Source: Pseudomonas sessilinigenes
GTDB taxonomy: Bacteria > Pseudomonadota > Gammaproteobacteria > Pseudomonadales > Pseudomonadaceae
Length of the DNA: 64,000 nt
Direction: 5' to 3'
NCBI RefSeq assembly: GCF_003850565.1
Contig: NZ_CP027706.1
Span: 558,001 to 622,000, forward strand
Both the position numbers and the translations under genes were made by a program. The notes under the pieces are model-generated. The model ran no database searches. It saw only the letters and a list, made by a program, of their open reading frames with translations, and had not been told where the DNA came from. Below, one piece after another: positions 1 to 9,221 of the stretch (position 1 is its first letter; each line of letters opens with the position of its first letter).

Positions 1-615
1 GCCGACTACATGCGTGTGCTGCGCCGGCTGAACCCGGATGGCGAGTTGCGCTACTACCCCGGTTCCCCGGAGCTGGCCCGGCGCCTGATGCGCAACCAGG
101 ATCGGGCGCTGCTCAACGAGAAGCATCCCGAGGATGGCCTGCTGCTCAAGGACAACATGAAGGGTGATCGGCGGGTGGCGGTGCACCTGGGCGAGGGTTG
201 GCATGTGGCCCGGGCGCTGCTGCCGGTGGCGGAGAAACGGGCGGTGATGTTGATCGACCCGCCGTTCGAGAAACTCGACGAGATGCAGCGTTGCGCCGCG
301 TCGATGAAGGAAGCCATCGGTCGCATGCGCCAGACCGTGGCGGCCATCTGGTATCCGGTCAAGGACCAGCGCGCCCTGCGCCGTTTCTACCAGGACCTGG
401 CCGGTACCGGTGCGCCGAAGCTGCTGCGGGTGGAATTGCTGGTGCATCCGCTGGATACGCCCAACAGCCTCAATGGTTCGGGCCTGGCGATTGCCAACCC
501 GCCATGGGGCCTGGAAGAAGAACTGCGCGAACTGCTGCCGTGGCTGTCGAAAAAGCTCGGCCAGACCCAGGGCGGCTGGCAGATGGACTGGTTGATCGCC
601 GAAGAGCAGCGGTAA
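1..615 (+). CDS. rlmJ: 23S rRNA (adenine(2030)-N6)-methyltransferase RlmJ, 5'-truncated by the window edge
   Basis: The reading frame is open from the first base, so the N-terminal part, including the SAM-binding loop, lies outside the window. RlmJ uses S-adenosylmethionine to methylate A2030 of 23S rRNA. The visible C-terminal ~204 residues contain the catalytic DPPF motif of N6-adenine methyltransferases (LIDPPFEK, near base 250), preceded by the conserved stretch LLKDNMKGDRR. The gene ends at the TAA at 613-615 and converges on msrA. PAO1 has the same rlmJ-msrA neighbourhood (recalled). The family call is firm; only the start is missing. Confidence 0.92.
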   Translation, partial: ADYMRVLRRLNPDGELRYYPGSPELARRLMRNQDRALLNEKHPEDGLLLKDNMKGDRRVAVHLGEGWHVARALLPVAEKRAVMLIDPPFEKLDEMQRCAASMKEAIGRMRQTVAAIWYPVKDQRALRRFYQDLAGTGAPKLLRVELLVHPLDTPNSLNGSGLAIANPPWGLEEELRELLPWLSKKLGQTQGGWQMDWLIAEEQR

Positions 616-684
616 GTTGCAAGCGGCAAGCGGCAAGCTGCAGCGCTACCACTTGCCGCTTGAGGCTTGCAGCTTGTAGCTGCT
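616..684. repeat. Short AAGC(G/T)GCAAGC-type Pseudomonas repeat forming a hairpin between convergent genes
   Basis: The spacer between rlmJ and msrA is made of CAAGCGG-type units. CAAGCGGCAAG (620-630) pairs perfectly with CTTGCCGCTTG (652-662), so the RNA can fold into an 11-bp hairpin from either strand. Related sequence recurs near 37998-38056 and 44590-44662. It probably serves as, or replaces, the shared terminator of the convergent pair. Confidence 0.7.
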
Positions 685-1332
685 TTAGATCGGGCAGGTC
701 ACCCCGGTACCGCCGATACCGCAATAACCTTCCGGGTTCTTCGCCAGGTACTGCTGGTGATAAGCCTCGGCGAAGTAGACGGTCGGCGCCTCTTCGATCT
801 CGGTGGTGATGGTGCCCAGGCCAGCCTTGGTCAGCTCGGCCTGGAACACGTCCTTGCTGTGCAGCGCCTGCTGCAGCTGGGTCGGGTTGGTGGTGTAGAT
901 CACCGAGCGGTACTGGGTGCCGATATCGTTGCCCTGGCGCATGCCCTGGGTCGGATTGTGCAGCTCCCAGAACATCGCCAGCAGCTGCTGGTAGCTGACC
1001 TTTTCCGGCTCGTACACCACCAGCACCACTTCAGTGTGGCCGGTCAGGCCCGAGCAGACTTCCTCGTAGGTGGGGTTCGGGGTGAAGCCCCCGGCGTAAC
1101 CCACGCAGGTGCTGAACACGCCTTCGCGTTGCCAGAAGCGCCGCTCCGCGCCCCAGAAGCAGCCCAGGCCGAAGATCGCGAAGTCCACATTGCCCGGGAA
1201 TGGACCCAGCAGTGGATTGCCGTTGACGAAGTGTTCCTCCGGAACGGTCATGGGAGTTTCACGGCCAGGCAGGGCTTGTTCTTTGGTTGGAAGCACGTTT
1301 TTGTTCACCAGGATTTCCGAGCGCAAGACCAT
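685..1332 (-). CDS. msrA: Peptide-methionine (S)-S-oxide reductase MsrA
   Basis: A 215-residue cytoplasmic MsrA, which repairs the S epimer of methionine sulfoxide in proteins. The catalytic motif GCFWGAE is present near residue 57, with the family's N-terminal extension before it ([12 protein letters not shown]). The C-terminal segment [14 protein letters not shown] contains further cysteines that could resolve the sulfenic acid. The ATG is preceded by a strong GGAGGA ribosome site in the right position. It lies 69 bp downstream of dipA on the same strand and may be read through from it. Length and motifs are typical. Confidence 0.95.
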   Translation of the reverse strand: MVLRSEILVNKNVLPTKEQALPGRETPMTVPEEHFVNGNPLLGPFPGNVDFAIFGLGCFWGAERRFWQREGVFSTCVGYAGGFTPNPTYEEVCSGLTGHTEVVLVVYEPEKVSYQQLLAMFWELHNPTQGMRQGNDIGTQYRSVIYTTNPTQLQQALHSKDVFQAELTKAGLGTITTEIEEAPTVYFAEAYHQQYLAKNPEGYCGIGGTGVTCPI

Positions 1333-1401
1333 GTCGCAGTCCTCCAGTCAGTGGGATAGTCATTATTCAGACACGCAGTTTGCCCGAGTGTCGCGACGCT
1401 G

Positions 1402-4095
1402 TCAGGCAATTGGACCGCGAGGATATCGTTTGAGCCGGGCGATCAGCTCGCTGCCGGGAATCGGCCGGTCGAACAGGTAGCCCTGGCCCACGTCGCAGCG
1501 ATGGCGCCGCAGGAAGGCCAGTTGTTCGGCGGTCTCGACGCCTTCGGCCACGACCTTGATCTTCAGGTTGTGGGCCATGGCGATCACCGCCGAGGTGATT
1601 TCCATGTCGTCCTGGTTGTCGGGGATGTCATGGATGAAACTGCGATCGATCTTGATGATATCGATGGGGAATTTCTTCAGGTAGCTCAGGGACGAGTAGC
1701 CGGTGCCGAAGTCGTCCATGGCCAGGGTCAGGCCAAGTTTCTTCAGTTGCTCGAGTTGCTGGTGGGTGTCGTCGGTGGCCTCCAGCAGCAGGCCCTCGGT
1801 CAGCTCCAGCTCCAGCAGCGACGGCGGCAGTTGCTCTTCCTTGAGGATGTTGGCGATGGAGGCTACCAGGTCCGGGTCGGAGAACTGCTTGGGCGACAGG
1901 TTGATGGCCACGTGCAGGTTGCCCATGCCGGCGGCGGTCAGTTGCTTGCTCATGCGGCAGGCCTGGCGGGCGATCCATTTGCCGATGGGGATGATCAGGC
2001 CGGTTTCTTCCGCCACGCTGATGAACTGGTCCGGGCGGATCATGCCCTTTTCCGGGTGGTTCCAGCGCAGCAGCGCTTCCATGCCCAGCAGGCGACCACT
2101 GCGCAGGCACAGCTTGGGCTGATAGAACACATCCAGTTCGTTCTGGGTCAGGGCGCGACGCAGGTTGTTCTCGACGAACAGCTTGTAGCTGGCTTCGGCG
2201 TTCAGGGCCTCGGTGAACACCTGTACCTGATGCTTGCCGTTGGCCTTGGCCTTGTGCAGGGCCAGCCCGGCATTGCGCATCAGGGTCTGTGGGTCGCGCC
2301 CGTGCAAGGGAGCGCTGGCCAGGCCCACGGAGCCGGTCACGCTGATGAGCTGGTTGTCGACGAACATGGGCTTGTCCAGGGTCATCAACAATTGGCTGGC
2401 GATTTGCTGGCCGGTCTCCAGGTCGGTGTTGTCCAGCAGCACGGCGAATTCGTTGCTGGCGAAGCGCGCCAGGCTGCCGCTGGGGCTCAGGCTGTTGCGC
2501 AGGCGCCGGGCCAGGCTGATCAACAGCTTGTCGCCGGTCTGGTGGCCGAGGCTGTCGTTGATCCGCTTGAAATTGTCGATGTCCACCAGCAGCAGGCTGA
2601 TCGGGGTATCGCTGTCTCGGGCGAAGCGTTCATCGAGATTGCGGATAAATGCCGGGCGGTTGCCCAGGTTGGTCAGGTTGTCGGTGTAGGCCAGGCGTTC
2701 GATGCGCTGCTGGGCCAGCTTGGTCTGGGTGATGTCTTCGTAGATGCCGATGTAGTGGGTCAGCTCGCGATTGTCGCCATAGACCTTGGAGATCGACAGT
2801 TGGCCCCAGTAGGGCTCGAGGTTTTTACGCCGGCTCTTGAACTCGCCTTGCCAGCTATTGCTCTTGGCCAGGCTGGAAGGGGCGTCGAACAGCAGCTCGC
2901 TGAGATTTTCCAGGGCCGGCAATTCCGACAGGCGGTGGCCGTGGACTTCTTCGGTGCTGTACTGGGTGATCGCCGTGAAGCTTGGGTTGACGTATTCCAC
3001 CACGCCGTCGCAGTTGACCAGCAGGAAGGCGTTGGCGCTTTGTTCCACGGCGCGTTGGAACAAGTGCAGGGCGCTGGTGGCAGCCCGCCGATTGTGGTTG
3101 TTGATGACCTGGGCGAACTGATCCGCCAACTCGCCGGCGAAGGCGATCTCGTCCGACTGCCAGGCGCGGGTCATGCCGGTCTGTTCCAGGCACAGCACGC
3201 CGACGACCTGCCCGTCGATGCGGATGCTGGCGTCGAGCATGGCGTTCACATCCCGCGGGCGCAGGCTTTCGGCCATTTCCCGGGTGCGTGGATCGCGCAT
3301 GGCATTCTGCGCGTCGATGGCCCGGCAGCTGTGCAGAGCTTCCATGTAATCGGGAAAGCTGCTGGCATCGATGGATTCGGGCAGGCTGTATTCCTGGGAA
3401 GCACGGTGATAGGCGGCAATCGGCACCAGTTGCTGGTCTTCCAGGTTCCAGATGCTGGCGCAGTCGATCTGGTAGATGTCGCAGGCACTGCGAGTGATCA
3501 GCTCGGCGGCTTCCTTCAGGGAATTGCCGGTGCTGTAGCGCTGGCGGGTCAGGAGCAGGATCAGGTCCTGCTGCGCACGTACCCGCTCCAGATGTTGCAG
3601 TTGTTCCTGTTGCGCGCGCTGGTTCAGCTCCAGGGCGATCTGCAGCCGGCTGTTCTGGGTTTCCAGATCCTGGGTCGGCATTGGCGGGGCGTGGCCGAAC
3701 AGGCCTTCGACCACCAGCAGATAACCGCGCAGTAGATGCCGGTTGTGCTGCTTGTAGGCTTCACCCAGCTCCAGGATGCTCAGCGGGCCCTGGCCGGTGT
3801 GCAGGGTGTAGCGGATCAGGTAATGGGGGCTGTTGCTCAGTTGCTGCTGGATATTGTCGTGCAGCTGATAGCGCGCTTCGGGCTCCATCAGGCTTGCGTA
3901 GGGCGAGCCGACCAGGGCACAGAGCTCCACGGCGGGCAGGCCGAACTGGCGTTCGCAGTTGGGATCGAGAAATAGCAGTGCCCAGCTAGCTTCATTCAGC
4001 CGTTCGAAACGCAACATGCCGAGCCGCGAAGGCACAGGCAACTGCGTCACTACCTCGGCCACCATACGGCTGGCGGCATCGGGTTGGCTTTTCAT
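1402..4095 (-). CDS. dipA: Cyclic-di-GMP phosphodiesterase DipA (PAS-GAF-PAS-GGDEF-EAL)
   Basis: An 897-residue protein, matching recalled PAO1 DipA/Pch (PA5017, ~899 aa) in length and in its place between aceF and msrA. Visible parts: an N-terminal PAS-like region (~30-130), a short coiled coil (~145-180), a GAF domain (~185-335), a second PAS (~345-460), a GGDEF domain (~465-625) and a C-terminal EAL domain (~640-890). The GGDEF signature reads ASNEF (~546-550), so cyclase activity is unlikely. The EAL domain keeps MEALLRW (~672), the DDFGTGYSSL loop, KIDRSF and AEGVE, so phosphodiesterase activity should be intact. No transmembrane segment is apparent. In P. aeruginosa this enzyme drives biofilm dispersal and flagellar heterogeneity; the same role here is inference. 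Confidence 0.9.
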   Translation of the reverse strand: MKSQPDAASRMVAEVVTQLPVPSRLGMLRFERLNEASWALLFLDPNCERQFGLPAVELCALVGSPYASLMEPEARYQLHDNIQQQLSNSPHYLIRYTLHTGQGPLSILELGEAYKQHNRHLLRGYLLVVEGLFGHAPPMPTQDLETQNSRLQIALELNQRAQQEQLQHLERVRAQQDLILLLTRQRYSTGNSLKEAAELITRSACDIYQIDCASIWNLEDQQLVPIAAYHRASQEYSLPESIDASSFPDYMEALHSCRAIDAQNAMRDPRTREMAESLRPRDVNAMLDASIRIDGQVVGVLCLEQTGMTRAWQSDEIAFAGELADQFAQVINNHNRRAATSALHLFQRAVEQSANAFLLVNCDGVVEYVNPSFTAITQYSTEEVHGHRLSELPALENLSELLFDAPSSLAKSNSWQGEFKSRRKNLEPYWGQLSISKVYGDNRELTHYIGIYEDITQTKLAQQRIERLAYTDNLTNLGNRPAFIRNLDERFARDSDTPISLLLVDIDNFKRINDSLGHQTGDKLLISLARRLRNSLSPSGSLARFASNEFAVLLDNTDLETGQQIASQLLMTLDKPMFVDNQLISVTGSVGLASAPLHGRDPQTLMRNAGLALHKAKANGKHQVQVFTEALNAEASYKLFVENNLRRALTQNELDVFYQPKLCLRSGRLLGMEALLRWNHPEKGMIRPDQFISVAEETGLIIPIGKWIARQACRMSKQLTAAGMGNLHVAINLSPKQFSDPDLVASIANILKEEQLPPSLLELELTEGLLLEATDDTHQQLEQLKKLGLTLAMDDFGTGYSSLSYLKKFPIDIIKIDRSFIHDIPDNQDDMEITSAVIAMAHNLKIKVVAEGVETAEQLAFLRRHRCDVGQGYLFDRPIPGSELIARLKRYPRGPIA

Positions 4096-4405
4096 GGGGA
4101 AACTCGCTTCGAAATTGCTGATCGCGCCGGGCTCACGCCCTCTTTACTGTTGCCTGCGGCAAGGTTGCATCATGGCGCATCGACTGACAAGTAAGATGAA
4201 GGCTAAGTGCTATAAACCTGTATCGGCAGGCAGGCGGATTTCTGCAAAGTTACTTTGGGCAGTTTACAGGCCTGGAGCGACGGACGGTTGATGGTACGGC
4301 ACTGGCAAAAAAAAGCCCCGCCAAACTGGCGGGGTTGAGGTACGAGCGTGGCGCTCGAAAGGGGTGCGTCGCCGGCCCTGCTTGGCAGAAGGGCCGGCTC
4401 GCTGG
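4096..4405. other. aceF-dipA intergenic region
   Basis: A 310-bp spacer with no credible gene. Its high-coordinate side carries the aceF terminator (listed separately). The rest must contain the dipA promoter on the minus strand, but no convincing -35/-10 pair could be chosen by eye. It is AT-richer than the flanking genes. Confidence 0.6.
4307..4334 (-). terminator. Rho-independent terminator of the aceE-aceF operon
   Basis: Read on the minus strand, CCCCGCC-AGTTT-GGCGGGG forms a 7-bp GC stem with a 5-nt loop, followed directly by a run of eight T. It lies about 70 bp beyond the aceF stop codon. Confidence 0.92.
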
Positions 4406-6403
4406 TTACAGCAGGATGGTGCGGATGTCTGCCAGCAGGTCGCCCAGGCGCTTGGTGAAGCGCGCGGCGGCTGCGCCGTTGATCACGCGGTGATCGTAGG
4501 ACAGCGACAGTGGCAGCATCAGCTTCGGTTGGAAGGCCTTGCCGTCCCAGACCGGTTGGATCGCTGCCTTGGAAACGCCGAGAATCGCCACTTCCGGTGC
4601 ATTGACGATCGGCGTGAAGCCGGTGCCGCCAATGTGGCCGAGGCTGGAGATGGTGAAGCAGGCGCCTTGCATCTCGTCCGCAGAGAGCTTCTTGGTCCGG
4701 GCTTTTTCCGCCAGGGAAGCGGCCTCGGCGGCCAGTTGCAGCAAGCTCTTCTGGTCGACGTTCTTGATCACTGGGACCAGCAGGCCGTCCGGAGTGTCCA
4801 CGGCGAAGCCGATGTGCACGTACTTCTTGCGGATGATCGCCTTGCCGCTTGGGGCCAGGGAACTGTTGAAGTCCGGCAGCTCCTTGAGCAGGTGCGCGCA
4901 GGACTTGAGCAGTAGCGGCAGGATGGTCAGCTTGACGCCGGCCTTCTCGGCCACGGCCTTCTGGGCAACGCGGAAGGATTCCAGCTCGGTGATGTCCGCC
5001 GAGTCGAACTGGGTCACGTGTGGCACGTTCAGCCAGCTACGGTGCAGGTTGGCGGCGCCGACCTGCATCAAGCGGGTCATGGCCACTTCTTCGATTTCAC
5101 CGAACTTGCTGAAGTCCACAGCAGGGACTGGCGGGATGCCTGCGCCGCCGGTGGCGCCAGCCGCAGCGGCCGGAGCCTCCTTGGCCTTCTGCATCATCGC
5201 CTTGACGTACACCTGCACGTCTTCCTTCAGGATGCGACCGTGCGGGCCGCTTGGGCTCACGGCGCTCAGTTCGACGCCGAACTCGCGGGCCAGTTGGCGC
5301 ACAGCCGGGCCGGCGTGAACCTTGGCGCCAGGCTTGGCCGGAGCGACAGCCGGAGCAGCCACTGGGGCGGCCGCGGCAGGAGCGGCAGCAGCAGGAGCCG
5401 CAGCGGCTTGGGCCGGAGCGGCAGCCGGGGCTGGAGCGGCCGCAGGCGCAGCGCCTTTGACTTTCAGCTTGAGGATCAGGTCGCCGGTACCGACTTCGTC
5501 ATCCAGCTTGATGGAAACGCTTTCCACCACGCCAGCGGCCGGAGACGGGATCTCCATGCTCGCCTTGTCGGATTCCAGGGTAATCAGCGACTGGTCGGCT
5601 TCGACGCTGTCGCCAGCCTTGACCATCACTTCGATGATCTTGGCCTTGCCGGCCGAGCCGATGTCCGGAACGTGGATGTCCTGGACGCTGTCGGCCACCG
5701 GGGCTGCTGGAGCGGCAGCCGGGGCCGGCGCAGCGGCTGGAGCCGCTGCAGGGGCTTGGGCTGGAGCCGCGGCGGCAGGGGCTGCTGCACCGGCTACTTC
5801 CAGGTCCAGGATCAGGTCGCCGGTACCGACTTCGTCGTTGAGCTTGACGCTGATGGCCTTGACCACGCCAGCGGCAGGCGATGGGATTTCCATGCTGGCC
5901 TTGTCGGATTCCAGGGTGATCAGCGACTGATCGGCTTCGACGCTATCGCCGACCTGGACCTGGATCTCGATGATCTGGGCCTTGCCGGACGAGCCGATGT
6001 CCGGCACGTGCACTTGCTGCAACGCGGCTGCGGCAGGCGCAGCACTTGCCGCAGGGGCAGCAGGGGCAGCAGGGGCAGCAGGGGCAGCAGGGGCAGCAGG
6101 GGCTGGCGCCGGAGCCGGTTCGGCCTTGGCTGCAGCCGCAGGAGCGGGTGCCGGGGCCGCAGCTGCGGCGCCCTCGACTTCCAGCTCCAGCAGTTCGTCG
6201 CCTTCTTTCAAGCGATCGCCCAGCTTCACTTTCAGGCTTTTGATGACACCGGCTTTCGGGGCCGGCACTTCCATGCTGGCCTTGTCCGATTCCAGGGTCA
6301 GGATGCTCTGGTCGGCTTCTATGCGGTCGCCGACTTTCACAAACAGTTCAATTACTTCACCTTCACCGCTGCCGATGTCAGGTACGCGAATGAGTTCGCT
6401 CAC
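4406..6403 (-). CDS. aceF: Pyruvate dehydrogenase E2, dihydrolipoamide acetyltransferase (three lipoyl domains)
   Basis: A 665-residue E2 core subunit that transfers acetyl from lipoyl-lysine to CoA. Three N-terminal lipoyl domains each carry the DKASM lipoylation motif (Lys41, Lys168, Lys280) and are joined by long Ala/Pro linkers. A peripheral-subunit-binding domain follows (~365-400, AVRQLAREFGVELSAV), then the catalytic acetyltransferase domain, ending with DHRVINGA (His638). The Asn at 642 replaces the Asp of the E. coli enzyme; Azotobacter E2 also uses Asn, as recalled. The start is GTG with a GAGGAG site that overlaps the aceE stop, giving an 11-bp gap and tight coupling to aceE. The first inter-lipoyl linker contains a perfect 9-bp tandem repeat. 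E1-E2 order and the downstream terminator indicate a two-gene operon. Confidence 0.97.
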   Translation of the reverse strand: MSELIRVPDIGSGEGEVIELFVKVGDRIEADQSILTLESDKASMEVPAPKAGVIKSLKVKLGDRLKEGDELLELEVEGAAAAAPAPAPAAAAKAEPAPAPAPAAPAAPAAPAAPAAPAASAAPAAAALQQVHVPDIGSSGKAQIIEIQVQVGDSVEADQSLITLESDKASMEIPSPAAGVVKAISVKLNDEVGTGDLILDLEVAGAAAPAAAAPAQAPAAAPAAAPAPAAAPAAPVADSVQDIHVPDIGSAGKAKIIEVMVKAGDSVEADQSLITLESDKASMEIPSPAAGVVESVSIKLDDEVGTGDLILKLKVKGAAPAAAPAPAAAPAQAAAAPAAAAPAAAAPVAAPAVAPAKPGAKVHAGPAVRQLAREFGVELSAVSPSGPHGRILKEDVQVYVKAMMQKAKEAPAAAAGATGGAGIPPVPAVDFSKFGEIEEVAMTRLMQVGAANLHRSWLNVPHVTQFDSADITELESFRVAQKAVAEKAGVKLTILPLLLKSCAHLLKELPDFNSSLAPSGKAIIRKKYVHIGFAVDTPDGLLVPVIKNVDQKSLLQLAAEAASLAEKARTKKLSADEMQGACFTISSLGHIGGTGFTPIVNAPEVAILGVSKAAIQPVWDGKAFQPKLMLPLSLSYDHRVINGAAAARFTKRLGDLLADIRTILL
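6051..6102 (-). repeat. Perfect 9-bp tandem repeat within aceF (Ala/Pro linker)
   Basis: The unit gcaggggca is repeated about 5.8 times without mismatch, coding on the minus strand for a run of Ala-Ala-Pro triplets between the first and second lipoyl domains. The unit length is a multiple of three, so copy-number change would lengthen or shorten the flexible linker without a frameshift. Confidence 0.9.
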
Positions 6404-6414
6404 AAAAAGTCTCC

Positions 6415-9060
6415 TCAGCAGTCCAGTGGGTTGCGCTTGTCCGGATCGATACCGAACTTGACGATGGCGTCAGCCACCACCTTAGGTTCGATCTCGCCGC
6501 GGTCGGCCAAGGCTTCCAGGGCTGCCAGCACTACGAAGTGACGGTCGACTTCGAAGAAGTGACGCAGTTTCTTGCGGCTGTCGCTGCGACCGAAACCGTC
6601 GGTACCCAGGACCTTGAACTCTTTGGATGGAACCCACTGACGGATCTGTTCGGCGAACAGCTTCATGTAGTCGGTAGAGGCAATGACCGGGCCTTTGCGA
6701 CCGGCCAGGCACTCTTCGACATAGCTCTGCTTCGGCTTCTGGCCTGGGTGCAGGCGGTTGCTGCGCTCAACGGCCAGGCCGTCGCGACGCAGTTCGTTGA
6801 AGCTGGTCACGCTCCATACATCGGCGGCAACGTTGAACTCCTCGCGCAGGATCTTCGCCGCTTCGCGGACTTCGCGCAGGATGGTGCCGGAGCCCATCAG
6901 CTGTACATGGTGCGCGGCATCGCGGTTGTCGTCCTCGAGCAGGTACATGCCCTTGATGATGCCGTCCTCGACGCCTTCCGGCATGGCCGGCTGCTGGTAC
7001 GACTCGTTCATCACGGTGATGTAGTAGAAGACGTCCTGTTGCTCTTCGGTCATCTTCTTCATGCCGTCCTGGATGATCACCGCCAGCTCGTAGCCGTAGG
7101 TCGGATCGTAGGTGCGGCAGTTCGGGATGGTGCCGGCCAGCATGTGGCTGTGACCGTCTTCGTGCTGCAGGCCTTCACCGTTCAGGGTGGTACGGCCGGC
7201 GGTACCGCCGATCAGGAAACCACGGGTACGGCTGTCGCCAGCGGCCCAGGCCAGGTCGCCGATCCGCTGGAAGCCGAACATCGAGTAGAAGATGTAGAAC
7301 GGCAGCATCGGCTGGTTGTGGCTGGAGTACGAAGTACCGGCAGCGATGAAGGAGCTCATGGCGCCCGCTTCGTTGATGCCTTCCTCGAGGATCTGGCCCT
7401 TCTTGTCTTCCTTGTAGAACATCACCTGGTCTTTATCGACTGGCTCGTAGAGCTGGCCGACCGAGGAGTAGATGCCCAGTTGGCGGAACATGCCTTCCAT
7501 ACCGAAGGTACGGGCTTCGTCCGGGATGATCGGCACGATGCGCGGGCCGATTTCCTTGTCCTTGACCAGTTGCGCGAGGATGCGCACGAAGGCCATGGTG
7601 GTGGAGATTTCACGATCGCCGGAACCATCGAGGATTGCCTTGAGGGTATCCAGTGGTGGCGTCGGCACGCTGAAGCTCATGGCGCGGCGCTGTGGCACGA
7701 AACCACCCAGTGCGGTGCGACGCTCGCTCAAGTAGCGGGCTTCGGCGCTGCCGTCTTCCGGCTTGAAGAACGGCAGGTTCTCGAGGTCCTCGTCCTTGAC
7801 CGGAATGTCGAAGCGGTCGCGGAACAGCTTCAGGCTGTCGACGTCGACCTTCTTGGTGTTGTGCGCGGTGTTCTTGGCTTCGCCGGCACCGGTGCCATAA
7901 CCCTTGATGGTCTTGGCCAGGATGACGGTCGGCTGCTCTTTGTGGTTGACCGCCTGGTGGTAGGCCGCATAGACCTTGTACGGGTCATGGCCACCGCGGT
8001 TGAGTTTCCAGATCTCGTCGTCGGACAGATCGGCAACCATCGCCTTGAGTTCAGGGGTGTTGAAGAAGTGCTCGCGGACGAATGCACCGTCCTTGGCCTT
8101 GTAGTTCTGGTACTCGCCGTCGATGACTTCGTCCATGCGACGCTGCAGGATGCCGTCGACGTCCTTGGCCAGCAGTGGGTCCCAGAGGCGGCCCCAGATG
8201 ACCTTGGTGACGTTCCACTGGGCACCACGGAACACGCCTTCGAGTTCCTGGATGATCTTGCCGTTGCCGCGAACCGGGCCGTCGAGGCGCTGCAGGTTGC
8301 AGTTGATGACGAAGATCAGGTTGTCCAGCTTCTCGCGGCCAGCCAGGGAGATGGCGCCCAGGGCTTCTGGCTCGTCGCACTCGCCGTCGCCCAGGAAGCA
8401 CCAGACTTTCTGCTTGCCGGCCGGGATGAAGCCGCGAGCTTCCAGGTACTTCATGAAGCGTGCCTGGTAGATCGCCTGTATCGGGCCCAGGCCCATGGAT
8501 ACGGTCGGGAACTGCCAGAAGTCAGGCATCAGCCATGGGTGTGGATAGGACGACAGGCCGTTGCCATCCACTTCCTGGCGGAAGTTGTTCATCTGTTCTT
8601 CGCTGATACGGCCTTCCATGAAGGCGCGCGCGTAGACGCCAGGGGAGGTGTGGCCCTGGAAGTAGATCAGGTCGCCGCCGTGCTCGTCGGTCGGAGCCTG
8701 GAAGAAGTAGTTGAAGCCGATGTCATACAGCGTGGCGCTGGAGGCGAAGGAAGAAATGTGGCCGCCCAGGTCCGAATCTTTCAGGTTGGTGCGCATCACC
8801 ATGGCCATCGCGTTCCAGCGCACCAGCGAGCGAATGCGGCGTTCCATGAACAGGTCGCCAGGCATGCGTGCTTCGTGGGTTACCGGGATGGTATTGCGGT
8901 ATGGCGTGGTGATGGCGTAGGGCAGTTGCGAGCCGCTGCGGGTCGCGAGTTCGCCCATGCGGGTCATCAGATAGTGAGCGCGGTCTTCGCCTTCTTTGTC
9001 GAGAACCGATTCCAGGGCGTCCAGCCATTCCTGGGTTTCGACGGGATCGAGGTCTTGCAT
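6415..9060 (-). CDS. aceE: Pyruvate dehydrogenase E1 component (homodimeric type)
   Basis: An 881-residue thiamine-diphosphate enzyme that decarboxylates pyruvate and acetylates the lipoyl groups of AceF. The length fits the single-chain gammaproteobacterial E1 (~880-890). The TPP-binding stretch is seen as GDGECDEPEALGAIS followed by NCNLQRLDGPVRGN, and the loop GEAKNTAHNTKK and the conserved segment GINEAGAMSSFIAAGTSYS are also present. The ATG is preceded by GGAG. It opens the aceE-aceF operon, divergent from glnE. The 380-bp upstream region holds two FadR-type palindromes that may regulate it. There is no sign of damage. Confidence 0.97.
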   Translation of the reverse strand: MQDLDPVETQEWLDALESVLDKEGEDRAHYLMTRMGELATRSGSQLPYAITTPYRNTIPVTHEARMPGDLFMERRIRSLVRWNAMAMVMRTNLKDSDLGGHISSFASSATLYDIGFNYFFQAPTDEHGGDLIYFQGHTSPGVYARAFMEGRISEEQMNNFRQEVDGNGLSSYPHPWLMPDFWQFPTVSMGLGPIQAIYQARFMKYLEARGFIPAGKQKVWCFLGDGECDEPEALGAISLAGREKLDNLIFVINCNLQRLDGPVRGNGKIIQELEGVFRGAQWNVTKVIWGRLWDPLLAKDVDGILQRRMDEVIDGEYQNYKAKDGAFVREHFFNTPELKAMVADLSDDEIWKLNRGGHDPYKVYAAYHQAVNHKEQPTVILAKTIKGYGTGAGEAKNTAHNTKKVDVDSLKLFRDRFDIPVKDEDLENLPFFKPEDGSAEARYLSERRTALGGFVPQRRAMSFSVPTPPLDTLKAILDGSGDREISTTMAFVRILAQLVKDKEIGPRIVPIIPDEARTFGMEGMFRQLGIYSSVGQLYEPVDKDQVMFYKEDKKGQILEEGINEAGAMSSFIAAGTSYSSHNQPMLPFYIFYSMFGFQRIGDLAWAAGDSRTRGFLIGGTAGRTTLNGEGLQHEDGHSHMLAGTIPNCRTYDPTYGYELAVIIQDGMKKMTEEQQDVFYYITVMNESYQQPAMPEGVEDGIIKGMYLLEDDNRDAAHHVQLMGSGTILREVREAAKILREEFNVAADVWSVTSFNELRRDGLAVERSNRLHPGQKPKQSYVEECLAGRKGPVIASTDYMKLFAEQIRQWVPSKEFKVLGTDGFGRSDSRKKLRHFFEVDRHFVVLAALEALADRGEIEPKVVADAIVKFGIDPDKRNPLDC

Positions 9061-9169
9061 GGCTTGCTCCAGGGCGGAAAGGCTTCCAGAATCGGTTGCC
9101 TGAGTTTGCGACTGGCCTTGTGGGCAGACGTTATGAATTCTTGGATTGCCGGAGGTTGCTCCAGCGATG

Positions 9170-9184
9170 TGTAGTTTTACTACA
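9170..9184. promoter_or_regulatory. FadR-type operator-like palindrome, site 1 upstream of aceE
   Basis: TGTAGTTTTACTACA is TGTAGT-N3-ACTACA, an exact 6-bp palindrome. Its core matches the FadR-subfamily GntR consensus TNGTNNNACNA (recalled). It is centred about 117 bp upstream of the aceE start. A second site lies 52 bp further upstream. Confidence 0.6.
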
Positions 9185-9221
9185 AATCATCGGCCGTTTC
9201 AGCCTTTCGAATGTATAGACG

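Noticed and set aside
1501..3735. A 744-codon open frame opposite dipA, rich in Gln, Gly, Val and Leu
   Set aside because: Antisense mirror of dipA with no family signature.
6051..6102. Possible CRISPR-like or satellite array
   Set aside because: Unit of 9 bp with no spacers, entirely coding for a linker in AceF.
5018..6541. A 507-codon Arg/Ser/Gly-rich frame opposite aceF
   Set aside because: Its repeats are the complement of the AceF lipoyl domains and Ala/Pro linkers; not a real gene.
6538..9174. An 878-codon open frame on the plus strand opposite aceE
   Set aside because: It is a shadow of GC-rich codon bias in aceE: low-complexity composition, no recognisable domain or ribosome site, and aceE is unambiguous.
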